DNA of 8,586 bases from an uncultured Gammaproteobacteria bacterium (GTDB taxonomy: Bacteria > Pseudomonadota > Gammaproteobacteria > Steroidobacterales > JABDMI01), in the NCBI GenBank assembly GCA_938039225.1, contig CALHVH010000023.1, forward strand, positions 1 through 8,586. Direction: 5' to 3'. Positions within the stretch are counted from its first letter, which is position 1. Every line of letters starts with the position of its first letter. Shown in pieces: positions 1 through 5,809 of this stretch. Made by a program: the position numbers and the translations under genes. The notes below the pieces were generated by a model that had not been told where the DNA came from, ran no database searches, and saw nothing but the letters and a program-made list of their open reading frames with translations.

Positions 1-435
1 CCAAGCACGTGGATTATCAACTATGTACTGACGAAGTTTATGTAATGCCTTTGCTTCGGCTAACCAAATCCCTCCACCAAAGAATATATTACCTGGCTCC
101 AAGTGAAAATAAAAACCAGGGGCATGTGCATCCTTACCCAATTCATGTCTAAATTGGCATGCTACATGTTCTTTATAAGGGTCTTTATTTTTACTAAAAC
201 GCGTATCTCTGTAAATTCTAAACATAGAGCCATTGTGGGCTTTAGATTTAACAACTATATGTGGCGTAATTTTTTGAAGCTTGGGCTGTAAAGCATCCAT
301 GAATTGTAATATGGGAAGAACCACCTCTTCTTGATACCGTGGTTTATTTTCAGTAAACCATTCACGGTTATTATTGGCTTTTAAATCCTTAATAAACTTA
401 AAAACTTTTGGACTGAATCCTTTGAATTCTGACAT
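1..435 (-). CDS. DUF2461 (TIGR02453-type) protein, C-terminus beyond window
   Basis: The frame is open from the ATG at 433-435 to the window edge, giving the first 145 residues. The protein starts MSEFKGFSPKVFKFIKDL and continues with NNREWFTENKPRYQEE, FRIYRDTRFSKNKDPYKEH and a Gly-rich GFYFHLEPGN/FFGGGIW stretch. That order (an FLxxLxxNNxxxWF-like opening, then RDxRFSxxKxPYK, then a YxHxxPG segment) is characteristic of the DUF2461/TIGR02453 family. Members are usually a little over 200 residues, so about one third is missing. No signal peptide is present and a cytoplasmic location is likely. The molecular function of the family is unknown to me. The start is supported by AGGTGAG just upstream of the ATG. 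The gene follows the fasciclin gene on the same strand, but a strong hairpin separates them, so it is probably transcribed independently. Confidence 0.88.
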   Translation of the reverse strand, partial: MSEFKGFSPKVFKFIKDLKANNNREWFTENKPRYQEEVVLPILQFMDALQPKLQKITPHIVVKSKAHNGSMFRIYRDTRFSKNKDPYKEHVACQFRHELGKDAHAPGFYFHLEPGNIFFGGGIWLAEAKALHKLRQYIVDNPRAW

Positions 436-455
436 TTCTCACCTAAACAAAAACC

Positions 456-485
456 ATATTAAAACTTATTCTACAATGCAATCAA
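456..485 (-). promoter_or_regulatory. Candidate promoter of the DUF2461 gene
   Basis: On the minus strand TTGATT (480-485) lies 18 bp from TAATAT (456-461), which would start transcription near 449, about 14 nt before the start codon. The -35 element lies inside the arm of the 479-517 hairpin. Both hexamers are imperfect and the region is A+T-rich, so chance matches are easy. Confidence 0.35.
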
Positions 486-517
486 TAAAAGAGCTATTCA
501 AGCTCTTTTATTGATTG
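479..517 (-). terminator. Perfect 17-bp hairpin downstream of the fasciclin gene
   Basis: Positions 479-495 and 501-517 are perfect reverse complements, separated by the 5-nt loop ATTCA. The hairpin lies 16 nt beyond the fasciclin stop codon. The core AAAAGAGCT/AGCTCTTTT gives a stem followed by a T-run on either strand, so it can work as a Rho-independent terminator for the fasciclin transcript and possibly in both directions. The T-run is itself part of the longer stem rather than an unpaired tail. Confidence 0.75.
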
Positions 518-533
518 TTGGATTAAATTGTTT

Positions 534-1040
534 TTAAGGCAATATTACAGAATCAATTACATGAATGATGCCGTTACTGGCTTTAACATCAGTCAAAATG
601 ACGTTAGCATTGTCAACCATGACCTTGCCTTCAGCCACTTTGATGCTTACATCACTACCTTGTACTGTTGTAGCACTATCTAAAGTGATAACTTTTTTAG
701 CTTTAACTTTTCCAGCAACAACGTGGTAGGTCAGAATAGAGATTAACTTTTCTTTGTTTTCAGGCTTTAGTAAATCTTCCACCGTTCCTGCAGGTAATTT
801 AGCAAAAGCTTCATCTGTTGGAGCAAAGACAGTAAAAGGACCTTTACTTTTAAGTGTTTCGATAAGCCCAGCAGCCTCTAATGCAGCAGCAAGCGTATTG
901 AAAGAACCATTAGCAACAGCAACCTCAACAATATCTTGTTTTGACTTAGTTTTTTTGTAATCGTTACCGGCAAAGGATGCCGTAGCAAATGCAAATATAG
1001 CCATTAAAAAAGAAGCACTAATTAAAAATTTTTTATACAT
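534..1040 (-). CDS. Secreted fasciclin (FAS1) domain protein
   Basis: This is a 168-residue protein. Residues 1-24 form a signal peptide (MYKKF, then a hydrophobic core, with S-F-A before Gly25), so it should be secreted or periplasmic. Nearly all the rest is one FAS1 domain. The H1 motif PFTVFAPTDEAFA is at 68-80, the conserved Tyr-His pair at 105-106, and the H2 motif IIHVIDSVILP forms the C-terminus at 158-168. FAS1 domains are extracellular adhesion or ligand-binding modules; short bacterial versions have no known enzymatic activity, and the ligand here is unknown. The ATG at 1038-1040 is chosen because AAAGG lies 8 nt upstream and the signal peptide starts there. A TTG in frame at 1065-1067 would add nine residues before the signal peptide and has no ribosome site. 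The gene is monocistronic, with a hairpin terminator downstream. Confidence 0.93.
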   Translation of the reverse strand: MYKKFLISASFLMAIFAFATASFAGNDYKKTKSKQDIVEVAVANGSFNTLAAALEAAGLIETLKSKGPFTVFAPTDEAFAKLPAGTVEDLLKPENKEKLISILTYHVVAGKVKAKKVITLDSATTVQGSDVSIKVAEGKVMVDNANVILTDVKASNGIIHVIDSVILP

Positions 1041-1387
1041 AAGAAATACCTTTGAGTTAAAAATCAAATTATTTTGATAACACTCTATATACGAAGTTTT
1101 TCTAAAACTGGATAATTATTTTTCCTAAAAACTTTCAAATTCTTACTTAAAGTTTTATAAAAAATTTTTAATGTAAACAGAAATAATATATAAAAATACT
1201 CTTTAAAAACAATACCAATTGCATAAAAAAGTGATAATTACGCTTGCTTATTTTTCTCAAAAATAGGCTGAATTTCTTTCAAAAAAATATTTATTACAAC
1301 TTGCAACGCAATTGCAATATAACTGTCAAATACCTGTAACAATTCAACGGCATACTTTGAACCACGTTAATACATGAGGTAAAAAAA
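1041..1387. other. A+T-rich intergenic region between divergent genes
   Basis: This stretch separates the leftward fasciclin gene from the rightward acidic mini-gene and should hold both promoters. For the fasciclin gene, an inverted repeat ATCAAA-ttat-TTTGAT (1063-1078) falls in the leader and TATATA (1086-1091) could be a -10, but no convincing -35 is visible. Runs of A and T between 1100 and 1290 could act as UP elements or give curved DNA. I see no open frame with a ribosome site, tRNA or other structured RNA. Confidence 0.5.
1294..1323 (+). promoter_or_regulatory. Candidate promoter of the acidic mini-gene, with twin TTGCAA palindromes
   Basis: TTACAA (1294-1299) and TATAAC (1318-1323) are separated by 18 bp. 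The spacer holds two copies of the self-complementary hexamer TTGCAA (1301-1306 and 1312-1317), spaced 11 bp apart, about one helical turn. That layout would suit a dimeric regulator bound between -35 and -10. The start codon lies 64 nt downstream of the -10. This is a pattern reading only; no regulator family is assigned. Confidence 0.4.
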
Positions 1388-1552
1388 ATGCAAAATACTC
1401 TAAAAGAAAACTATTTATACAGCTACAAACCTGAAGGACATATTCTTAACACTCATGAAAATGAATACATGGATGAATACGACTTTGATTACGACGATGA
1501 AATAGATGACGAGCACTATGAAAAAGATGACATCTTGAATGATATCCACTAG
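1388..1552 (+). CDS. Small acidic Asp/Glu/Tyr-rich protein, unrecognised
   Basis: A 54-residue ORF, the only plausible plus-strand gene in the window. GAGGT lies 8 nt before the ATG at 1388-1390, which supports translation. The product begins MQNTLKENYLYSYKPEGH and its second half is dominated by Asp, Glu and Tyr (for example YMDEYDFDYDDEIDDEHYEK). I count 10 Asp, 8 Glu, 7 Tyr and only 3 Lys, so it is strongly negative. It has no signal peptide, membrane segment, cysteines or known motif. Acidic small proteins of this kind can be metal-binding, nucleic-acid-mimicking or partner-binding, but nothing here selects one. It is convergent with the amidohydrolase gene and divergent from the fasciclin gene. 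The ribosome site, its lack of overlap with other genes and the upstream promoter-like sequence support it; the absence of recognised homology limits confidence. Confidence 0.55.
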   Translation: MQNTLKENYLYSYKPEGHILNTHENEYMDEYDFDYDDEIDDEHYEKDDILNDIH

Positions 1553-1640
1553 AGACTAGATTACTCAATGATAGAACATTGCCTTACTGAAGTGCGTATC
1601 CTAGCCTTGGCAGCCTCTTTTCAAGAGTCTGTATCATAAG

Positions 1641-1674
1641 CAAAAAGAGTTAATCACAAAGCTTTAACTGACTC
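1641..1674 (-). terminator. Possible terminator of the amidohydrolase operon
   Basis: Just beyond the amidohydrolase-3 stop codon, the minus strand reads AGTTAA, a 10-nt loop, TTAACT, then CTTTTTG. The short A+T-rich stem (1664-1669 with 1648-1653) followed by a T-run resembles a weak Rho-independent terminator. A second small hairpin, CTCTT-ttc-AAGAG (1615-1627), lies a little further on and may serve the convergent plus-strand gene. Confidence 0.4.
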
Positions 1675-1686
1675 TACCTAGTTGTA

Positions 1687-3477
1687 TCACTTAGCATCGC
1701 CGTCAAATACTTTTTTACCACCTACAATTGTCATCAAGACTTTACCATCCAGCAATTTCCCTGGATCGGATTCTCCGACCTGTAGTGGATCTATATCCAT
1801 CACCGTTATATCAGCCCAATTACCGGCTTTTAAAACACCAGTATCCTGTTCACGAAACGCCGAGTAGGCCGCCCAATTGGTATAGCCACGTAATGCTTCT
1901 TCGGCAGTCATATTTTGTTCCGAATACCAACCTCTAGTCGGTTGCTTATTTTTGTCTCTACGTGTGATGGCTGCATGCAAACCATAAAATACATTGTGAT
2001 CCGAACCAGGTAAGTCAGAATTAAAAGTTAGTGCTACCCCTGCTTTTCTTAAATCACGCCATGAATAAGCATGTTTAATTCTTTCAGCTCCAAGCCTTTC
2101 TTCAGCCCAAGTTTTATCTTCAACGGCATGCGGTGGTTCCATAGACGCGATGATGGATAAGGAATGTAAACGGGGAACATCATCGGGATGTATAACTTGT
2201 GCATGTTCAATACGATGACGATTGTTTATTGCAGATGAATGATTGTTAAATACCGATTCAAAATAATCCAAGGTTTCACGATTACCCGCATCACCAATGG
2301 CGTGTACACCAACTTGAAACCCAGCTTGCATTAAATCGGACACAATCTCACCATTAAAACCATAACCGTCACCACTAATGCCTTTGTGCCCTGGCTTGTC
2401 ACTGTAATCTTCTAACAACCTTGCGCCACGTGAACCCAATGCACCGTCATAGTAGGCTTTAACTGAACGCACATCCAGCCAGCCTTGTGGATCACTTTGG
2501 GGTCCTTTTGCTATCCAGGCATTCGATAAACTTTCATCTCTTGCAGACAACATTGCATAAACACGAATGGGTAATTGGTTTTTTATTCGAAGTTCTTCAA
2601 AGGCATTCATATGTTTAGTGCCTGCACCTGCTTGGTGTACCGCAACAAAGCCGTCTTGAGCCATTTTTTGCAAACCATCTACAACATACTTCTTAAAAAC
2701 CTCAGGAGTTGCCTCAGGGATTTTTGCATTCATTAACTTAGTTGCGTTGTTCAACACGATTCCAGTCAACTCTCCATCTGTGTCTTTGAGAATTTCACCG
2801 CCAACGGGTGCTTGAGTGGACTTATCAATACCCGTTGCTTGAAAGGCTAACGAATTTCCCCAGCCAGCAAAGCCATGTAAGCTTTTTAAGTACACTGGAT
2901 GATTTGGAAAGTGTTCATCCAGCATTTGACGTGTCGGATAATTATTAGCCCACGCACCTTCGTCCCAACCTTGCCCAATAATCCATTGACCGTCTGGAAC
3001 CTTCTTTATAAAAACTGAAACTCTTTCAATCGCTTCTTTAGGAGATTGCACATCCGTTAAATTCACCCGATGCAGTAACTCACCCAATTCAGAAATATGT
3101 ACATGCGAATCAACTAAACCTGGAATGACTACCGCAGAATTTAAATCAATGACTTCAGTGTTTTCAGATTTATACTTTAATGCTCCCGTATCGTTTCCTA
3201 CAAATACGATTTTATTGTCTTTAATTGCAATCGCTTGGGCATCAGGATGCCAACCACTTGTGTCATAAGGAGCATTTACTGCTGGTGTTCCGTTTGCATC
3301 TGGCTCGTCCCAATTAAGAGAGTAAACCTTTGCGTTAATTAAAATTAAATCGGCGACATCTATACTATTAGTTTTTTGTAAGCGGTTTTTATCTGAGTTT
3401 TTTTCAGAACAACCCATTAAAACAATGCAAAATAGACAAACTAGGGCAGTAAAATTTATTCTAGAACTTAACAACAT
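1687..3477 (-). CDS. Amidohydrolase family 3 (YtcJ-like) lipoprotein
   Basis: A 596-residue member of the amidohydrolase superfamily, family 3 (PF07969). Residues 1-23 are a lipoprotein signal with lipobox LMGC (lipid-modified Cys23); Ser at +2 favours the outer membrane. The metal-binding His-x-His is VDSHVH at 122-127, following the typical IPGLVD turn. Further family signatures are VKAYYDGALGSRGA (Lys340 as likely metal-bridging lysine), VHAIGD (391-396), RIEHAQ (422-427) and FNSDLPGSDHN (485-495, catalytic Asp candidate Asp488). A C-terminal beta-sandwich return ends in TIVGGKKVFDGDAK. All expected motifs are intact and length is normal, so it should be an active metal-dependent hydrolase of amide, imide or related bonds; the substrate is not deducible. 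AGAGG lies upstream of the ATG at 3475-3477. It follows the M20 gene by 33 nt on the same strand, implying co-transcription and a shared pathway in the envelope. Confidence 0.92.
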   Translation of the reverse strand: MLLSSRINFTALVCLFCIVLMGCSEKNSDKNRLQKTNSIDVADLILINAKVYSLNWDEPDANGTPAVNAPYDTSGWHPDAQAIAIKDNKIVFVGNDTGALKYKSENTEVIDLNSAVVIPGLVDSHVHISELGELLHRVNLTDVQSPKEAIERVSVFIKKVPDGQWIIGQGWDEGAWANNYPTRQMLDEHFPNHPVYLKSLHGFAGWGNSLAFQATGIDKSTQAPVGGEILKDTDGELTGIVLNNATKLMNAKIPEATPEVFKKYVVDGLQKMAQDGFVAVHQAGAGTKHMNAFEELRIKNQLPIRVYAMLSARDESLSNAWIAKGPQSDPQGWLDVRSVKAYYDGALGSRGARLLEDYSDKPGHKGISGDGYGFNGEIVSDLMQAGFQVGVHAIGDAGNRETLDYFESVFNNHSSAINNRHRIEHAQVIHPDDVPRLHSLSIIASMEPPHAVEDKTWAEERLGAERIKHAYSWRDLRKAGVALTFNSDLPGSDHNVFYGLHAAITRRDKNKQPTRGWYSEQNMTAEEALRGYTNWAAYSAFREQDTGVLKAGNWADITVMDIDPLQVGESDPGKLLDGKVLMTIVGGKKVFDGDAK

Positions 3478-3510
3478 GAAAATAGCCTCTAAATATAGCG
3501 CTTAAAAAAA

Positions 3511-4941
3511 TTACTTTCTAAAATCCAATGGTGGGTCTCTGTCACCTAATAAGGCTTCATAGATAAAATCATCACCAATTTTTTCAGCATGTTCAGATTT
3601 CGCTTGCTTACGTAAGTCTTCGTTTTGAAATAATTCAATGCTTGAAAGGGTAAGAACTTTAGCGGCGTTATTAGTACCTTTAAACCCAATACTCATACCA
3701 CTGGCTGCAACCGCTTGCCAACTATGAGCTGAAGTTCCAGGAACCCAAGTGGCAGTATTAAAACCAACGGTCGGAACTGCTATTGAGACATCGCCAACAT
3801 CCGTTGAACCATAACCTAAACTGACTTCGTAGGGTTGCACAGTAGATTCGGACCCTAATGTCAATTTAGGTTTATCAAAAGATGCAAATATTTCTTTGGC
3901 AAAGGCTTCTTCTTTTCTGTCGTACTCTACCCCACCCACTTGGCGTAATTTCTCATCCACCATTTTGGCTAGGGCCTCATTCACTACTAAGGGATGATTC
4001 CCATGAATAATCTCCCAGTCAACCCGTGTGCCGGTTCCTTGTGCTGCACCCCTTGCTGCTTCTTCAACACGTTCCCATATTTCAGATACTTTGGCTGATT
4101 CAGGATTACGCACGTAATAAAACACTTCTGCAAAATCAGGCACTACATTGGGAGCCAATCCACCTTTAGTAATTACATAATGTATACGTGACTCTTGTGG
4201 AATATGCTCACGCATGAGATTAGTCATATAGTTAAAGGCTTCTACCCCATCCAACGCCGAACGTGCTTTTTCAGGAGCGCCTGCTGCGTGAGCTGACTTT
4301 CCGTAAAATCGAAATTTAGCGGAACGATTAGCCAAAGTCGTACGTGCAGCTGCAGAGTTTTTATCACTGGCATGCCAATGTAGTGCGATATCAACATCTT
4401 TAAATAAACCCGCTCTCACCATATACACTTTGCCACTACCGCCTTCTTCAGCAGGTGTACCAAAAAGTTTGATGGTACCATTAGTACCTGTAGCCACTAA
4501 CCAGTTTTTAACCGCAATGGCAGCACTAACAGAACCTGCACCAAAAAGATTGTGCCCACAGGCATGACCTGCATTTTTACCCTCAATATGACTGCGTGTA
4601 GATGTTGCATCTTGGTTAATACCAGGCAAAGCATCAAACTCAGCCAGGATAGCTATTACAGGACCGCTATTACCATAGCTAGCAACAAAGGCAGTTGGTA
4701 TGTCTGCCACACCTGCGTCTATTTTGAATCCTTCATCGGCCAAAGTCTTTTGTAATAAAGCACTGCTGTCATTTTCTATATAACCAAGCTCGGCATGCTC
4801 CCATAAAGTTCGAGCTAGCTTTGATGTTTGGGCGGAACGTGTGTCTATATCTTTTATAACTTCAGATATGTCTTGTGCATTTGCACTGACAGACAATAAG
4901 AAACTCAAAGTAAAGCAAGTTATTAAGTTATAGCGTGACAT
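3511..4941 (-). CDS. Exported M20 metallo-amidohydrolase, AbgB-like
   Basis: A 476-residue M20-family amidohydrolase. Residues 1-22 are a signal peptide (cleavage after A-N-A), so unlike cytoplasmic AbgB this protein should be periplasmic. Candidate metal ligands are Cys128 and His130 in GHACGHN (125-131), Glu166 in GTPAEEGG (161-168), His190 in LHWH (187-190) and His406 in GTSAHSWQ (402-409). KSAHAAGAPEKARSALDGVE (215-234) marks the start of the dimerisation domain. The C-terminal motif VPGTSAHSWQAVAASGMSIG closely follows the AbgB branch, whose characterised member splits p-aminobenzoyl-glutamate; other members cleave N-acyl amino acids or dipeptides, so the substrate is open. GGAGA lies 7 nt before the ATG at 4939-4941. 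It is the first gene of a two-gene unit with the amidohydrolase lipoprotein. No partner resembling AbgA is present. Confidence 0.92.
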   Translation of the reverse strand: MSRYNLITCFTLSFLLSVSANAQDISEVIKDIDTRSAQTSKLARTLWEHAELGYIENDSSALLQKTLADEGFKIDAGVADIPTAFVASYGNSGPVIAILAEFDALPGINQDATSTRSHIEGKNAGHACGHNLFGAGSVSAAIAVKNWLVATGTNGTIKLFGTPAEEGGSGKVYMVRAGLFKDVDIALHWHASDKNSAAARTTLANRSAKFRFYGKSAHAAGAPEKARSALDGVEAFNYMTNLMREHIPQESRIHYVITKGGLAPNVVPDFAEVFYYVRNPESAKVSEIWERVEEAARGAAQGTGTRVDWEIIHGNHPLVVNEALAKMVDEKLRQVGGVEYDRKEEAFAKEIFASFDKPKLTLGSESTVQPYEVSLGYGSTDVGDVSIAVPTVGFNTATWVPGTSAHSWQAVAASGMSIGFKGTNNAAKVLTLSSIELFQNEDLRKQAKSEHAEKIGDDFIYEALLGDRDPPLDFRK

Positions 4942-4971
4942 TATTTTCTCCAGTAATAGTGCTTAAATATT

Positions 4972-5025
4972 TTAAATTATAACCAGTTGGTCTCAATGCC
5001 GCTGCCTAATGATTCTAAGTAACAT
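4972..5025 (-). pseudogene. Degenerate 5' relic of an MLLRR-type membrane-protein gene
   Basis: Two nucleotides after the toxin stop codon the minus strand reads ATGTTACTTAGAATCATT, matching the start of the 245- and 278-aa membrane-protein genes (Met-Leu-Leu-Arg then Arg/Ile-Ile). About 30 nt later GAGaccAACTGGTT corresponds to GAGcaaAACTGGTT of the 278-aa gene, which encodes its Glu-Gln-Asn-Trp motif, with about two bases deleted. The frame ends after ten codons (TGA) and nothing of the membrane segment remains. The first 18 bases are convincing; the downstream part is weaker. Confidence 0.5.
4976..4981 (-). promoter_or_regulatory. Candidate -10 box of the M20/amidohydrolase operon
   Basis: A perfect TATAAT on the minus strand lies 34 nt before the M20 start codon. 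No good -35 is found 16-18 bp further upstream, where the sequence is CAGCGG-like, so it is either activator-dependent or a chance match. It falls inside the degenerate start-module relic at 4972-5025. Confidence 0.35.
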
Positions 5026-5027
5026 CT

Positions 5028-5345
5028 TTATTTCTCACGACTTGCTAGATGACTTTTTGGCAACATGCTTGTATGTAGAATGGCATAAATAACAATGTTT
5101 ATCTTTCTCACTTTGTAATAAATCATATGCTCTCGACAAGGAAAACAATAAGTAGTTGCATCAACATCAATGCACGGTTTACCAATATTGGGATTGCTAC
5201 AAAGTAACTTAGTTCGTTCTTGTATTTGTTGTAGGTATTTTTTAGCTTGCTCTGCCCCCCAATTTTCAATGGTATAGGCATAAATACTTCTTAGATCTTC
5301 AGCAGCATCATGCGTGAGTTGATAAGAGATCTTTTGTTTATCCAT
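5028..5345 (-). CDS. ParE/RelE-superfamily toxin
   Basis: A 105-residue basic protein with the ParE layout. Residues 10-48 hold LTHDAAEDLRSIYAYT and WGAEQAKKYLQQIQERTKLL, the helical hairpin with its conserved Asp-Leu and Tyr-Thr positions. NPNIGKPCID follows at 51-60, then HMIYYKV (73-79), and the strand ending ILHTSMLPKSHL (89-100). ParE toxins poison DNA gyrase; related RelE toxins cleave mRNA on the ribosome, and the sequence favours ParE. It lies 40 nt downstream of the antitoxin gene on the same strand, the usual order. The ATG at 5343-5345 has only a poor ribosome site (AAGAAA about 10 nt upstream), whereas the antitoxin has a good one; weaker toxin translation is common in such pairs. 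Length is normal and no lesion is visible. Four cysteines or cysteine pairs do not form a recognisable metal site. Confidence 0.88.
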   Translation of the reverse strand: MDKQKISYQLTHDAAEDLRSIYAYTIENWGAEQAKKYLQQIQERTKLLCSNPNIGKPCIDVDATTYCFPCREHMIYYKVRKINIVIYAILHTSMLPKSHLASREK

Positions 5346-5385
5346 AAACTATTTTTCTTAGTCAATTCCGTTTAATAATTTTTGC

Positions 5386-5637
5386 TTAGCGTGATAAAAG
5401 CACATCCATAAACGCTTCTCCATTAAGCAACTCACCCTTACGAATTTGTTCATCAGCATTTAGGGCTCGCATCTGTAACCACTTAAGTTTTAACTCCTCA
5501 AGATTTTCATAATCTTGTATAGATAGCATCACCGCCACAGGTTTTCCATGCTTATTAATTTGCACAGGAGAGCGTTGTGCTTTTAGTAGAATTTCACCAA
5601 ATTGAGTTTTTGCTTCATTAGCAGTCATGGCTTGCAT
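5386..5637 (-). CDS. Phd/YefM-family antitoxin
   Basis: An 83-residue protein opening MQAMTANEAKTQFGEILLKA and continuing VQINKHGKPVAVMLSIQDYE, the classical Phd/YefM N-terminal fold that binds operator DNA as a dimer. Residues 41-83 would be the flexible C-terminal arm that wraps and neutralises the toxin. It precedes the ParE gene by 40 nt. The ATG at 5635-5637 is chosen because GAGG lies 7 nt upstream and the family motif starts right after it. An in-frame ATG at 5680-5682 would add 15 residues, but it has no ribosome site and lies between the -10 box and the expected transcript start, so it would not be translated. Autoregulation is likely through inverted repeats around the promoter. Confidence 0.9.
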   Translation of the reverse strand: MQAMTANEAKTQFGEILLKAQRSPVQINKHGKPVAVMLSIQDYENLEELKLKWLQMRALNADEQIRKGELLNGEAFMDVLLSR

Positions 5638-5653
5638 ATTTTTGCCTCGTGAT

Positions 5654-5708
5654 AAATCGATTGTTTCGTTCGATTTAAACATTATAGTCGAATTGATAGA
5701 ATTATCAA
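5654..5708. promoter_or_regulatory. Candidate autoregulatory operators of the toxin-antitoxin operon
   Basis: Two inverted repeats frame the promoter. TTGATA-gaat-TATCAA (5693-5708) covers the -35 box, and AAATCGA-9 nt-TCGATTT (5654-5660 and 5670-5676) lies just downstream of the -10 box across the expected transcript start. Phd/YefM antitoxins usually repress their own promoter by binding such palindromes, alone or with toxin. The two repeats are not the same sequence, so at most one may be the true site. Confidence 0.5.
5681..5708 (-). promoter_or_regulatory. Promoter of the toxin-antitoxin operon
   Basis: On the minus strand TTGATA (5703-5708) and a perfect TATAAT (5681-5686) are separated by 16 bp. 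Transcription should begin near 5674, giving a leader of about 37 nt before the antitoxin ATG. This is the best sigma-70-type promoter in the window and it sits correctly for the pair. Confidence 0.75.
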
Positions 5709-5740
5709 ATAATACTTAAATCACTGATTTTAATGATTTT

Positions 5741-5809
5741 TTATAATTTCCTCGTATTTTTATTGACTGTGTGTCCTGTATTGTCGTTTTCAATTCTTCT
5801 AAGTAACAC
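5741..5809 (-). pseudogene. 5' relic of an MLLRR-type gene overlapping the 245-aa gene stop
   Basis: The 245-aa gene ends in TAG and the overlapping GTG begins TGTTACTTAGAAGAATTG, the same start module (Leu-Leu-Arg-Arg-Ile) as the full-length genes, with GTG in place of ATG. The frame runs only 22 codons, ending at TAA 5741-5743, and after Ile6 it has no similarity to the family. GGAG lies about 9 nt upstream, so it could still be translated by coupling. It most likely marks where another array member began before the remainder was lost. Confidence 0.5.

Noticed and set aside
103..291. Plus-strand open frame of 62 codons
   Set aside because: It is antisense to the clearly conserved DUF2461-type gene and has no ribosome site or recognisable protein features.
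754..960. Plus-strand open frame of 68 codons
   Set aside because: Antisense shadow of the fasciclin domain gene.
1568..1639. Plus-strand frame of 23 codons after the acidic mini-gene
   Set aside because: No ribosome site, very short, and it overlaps the presumed terminator region between convergent genes.
1682..1937. Two plus-strand frames of about 60-70 codons
   Set aside because: Both are antisense to the C-terminal coding region of the amidohydrolase lipoprotein, which has intact family motifs.
4552..4755. Plus-strand frame of 67 codons
   Set aside because: Antisense shadow of the M20 metal-binding region.
5028..5637. Higher-order defence system around the toxin-antitoxin pair
   Set aside because: Neighbouring genes are metabolic hydrolases and membrane proteins without nuclease, helicase or nucleotide-signalling motifs, so only a plain type II pair is supported.
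5638..5682. N-terminal extension of the antitoxin from the ATG at 5680-5682
   Set aside because: It lacks a ribosome site and lies upstream of the predicted transcript start; the family motif begins at the downstream ATG with a good GAGG.
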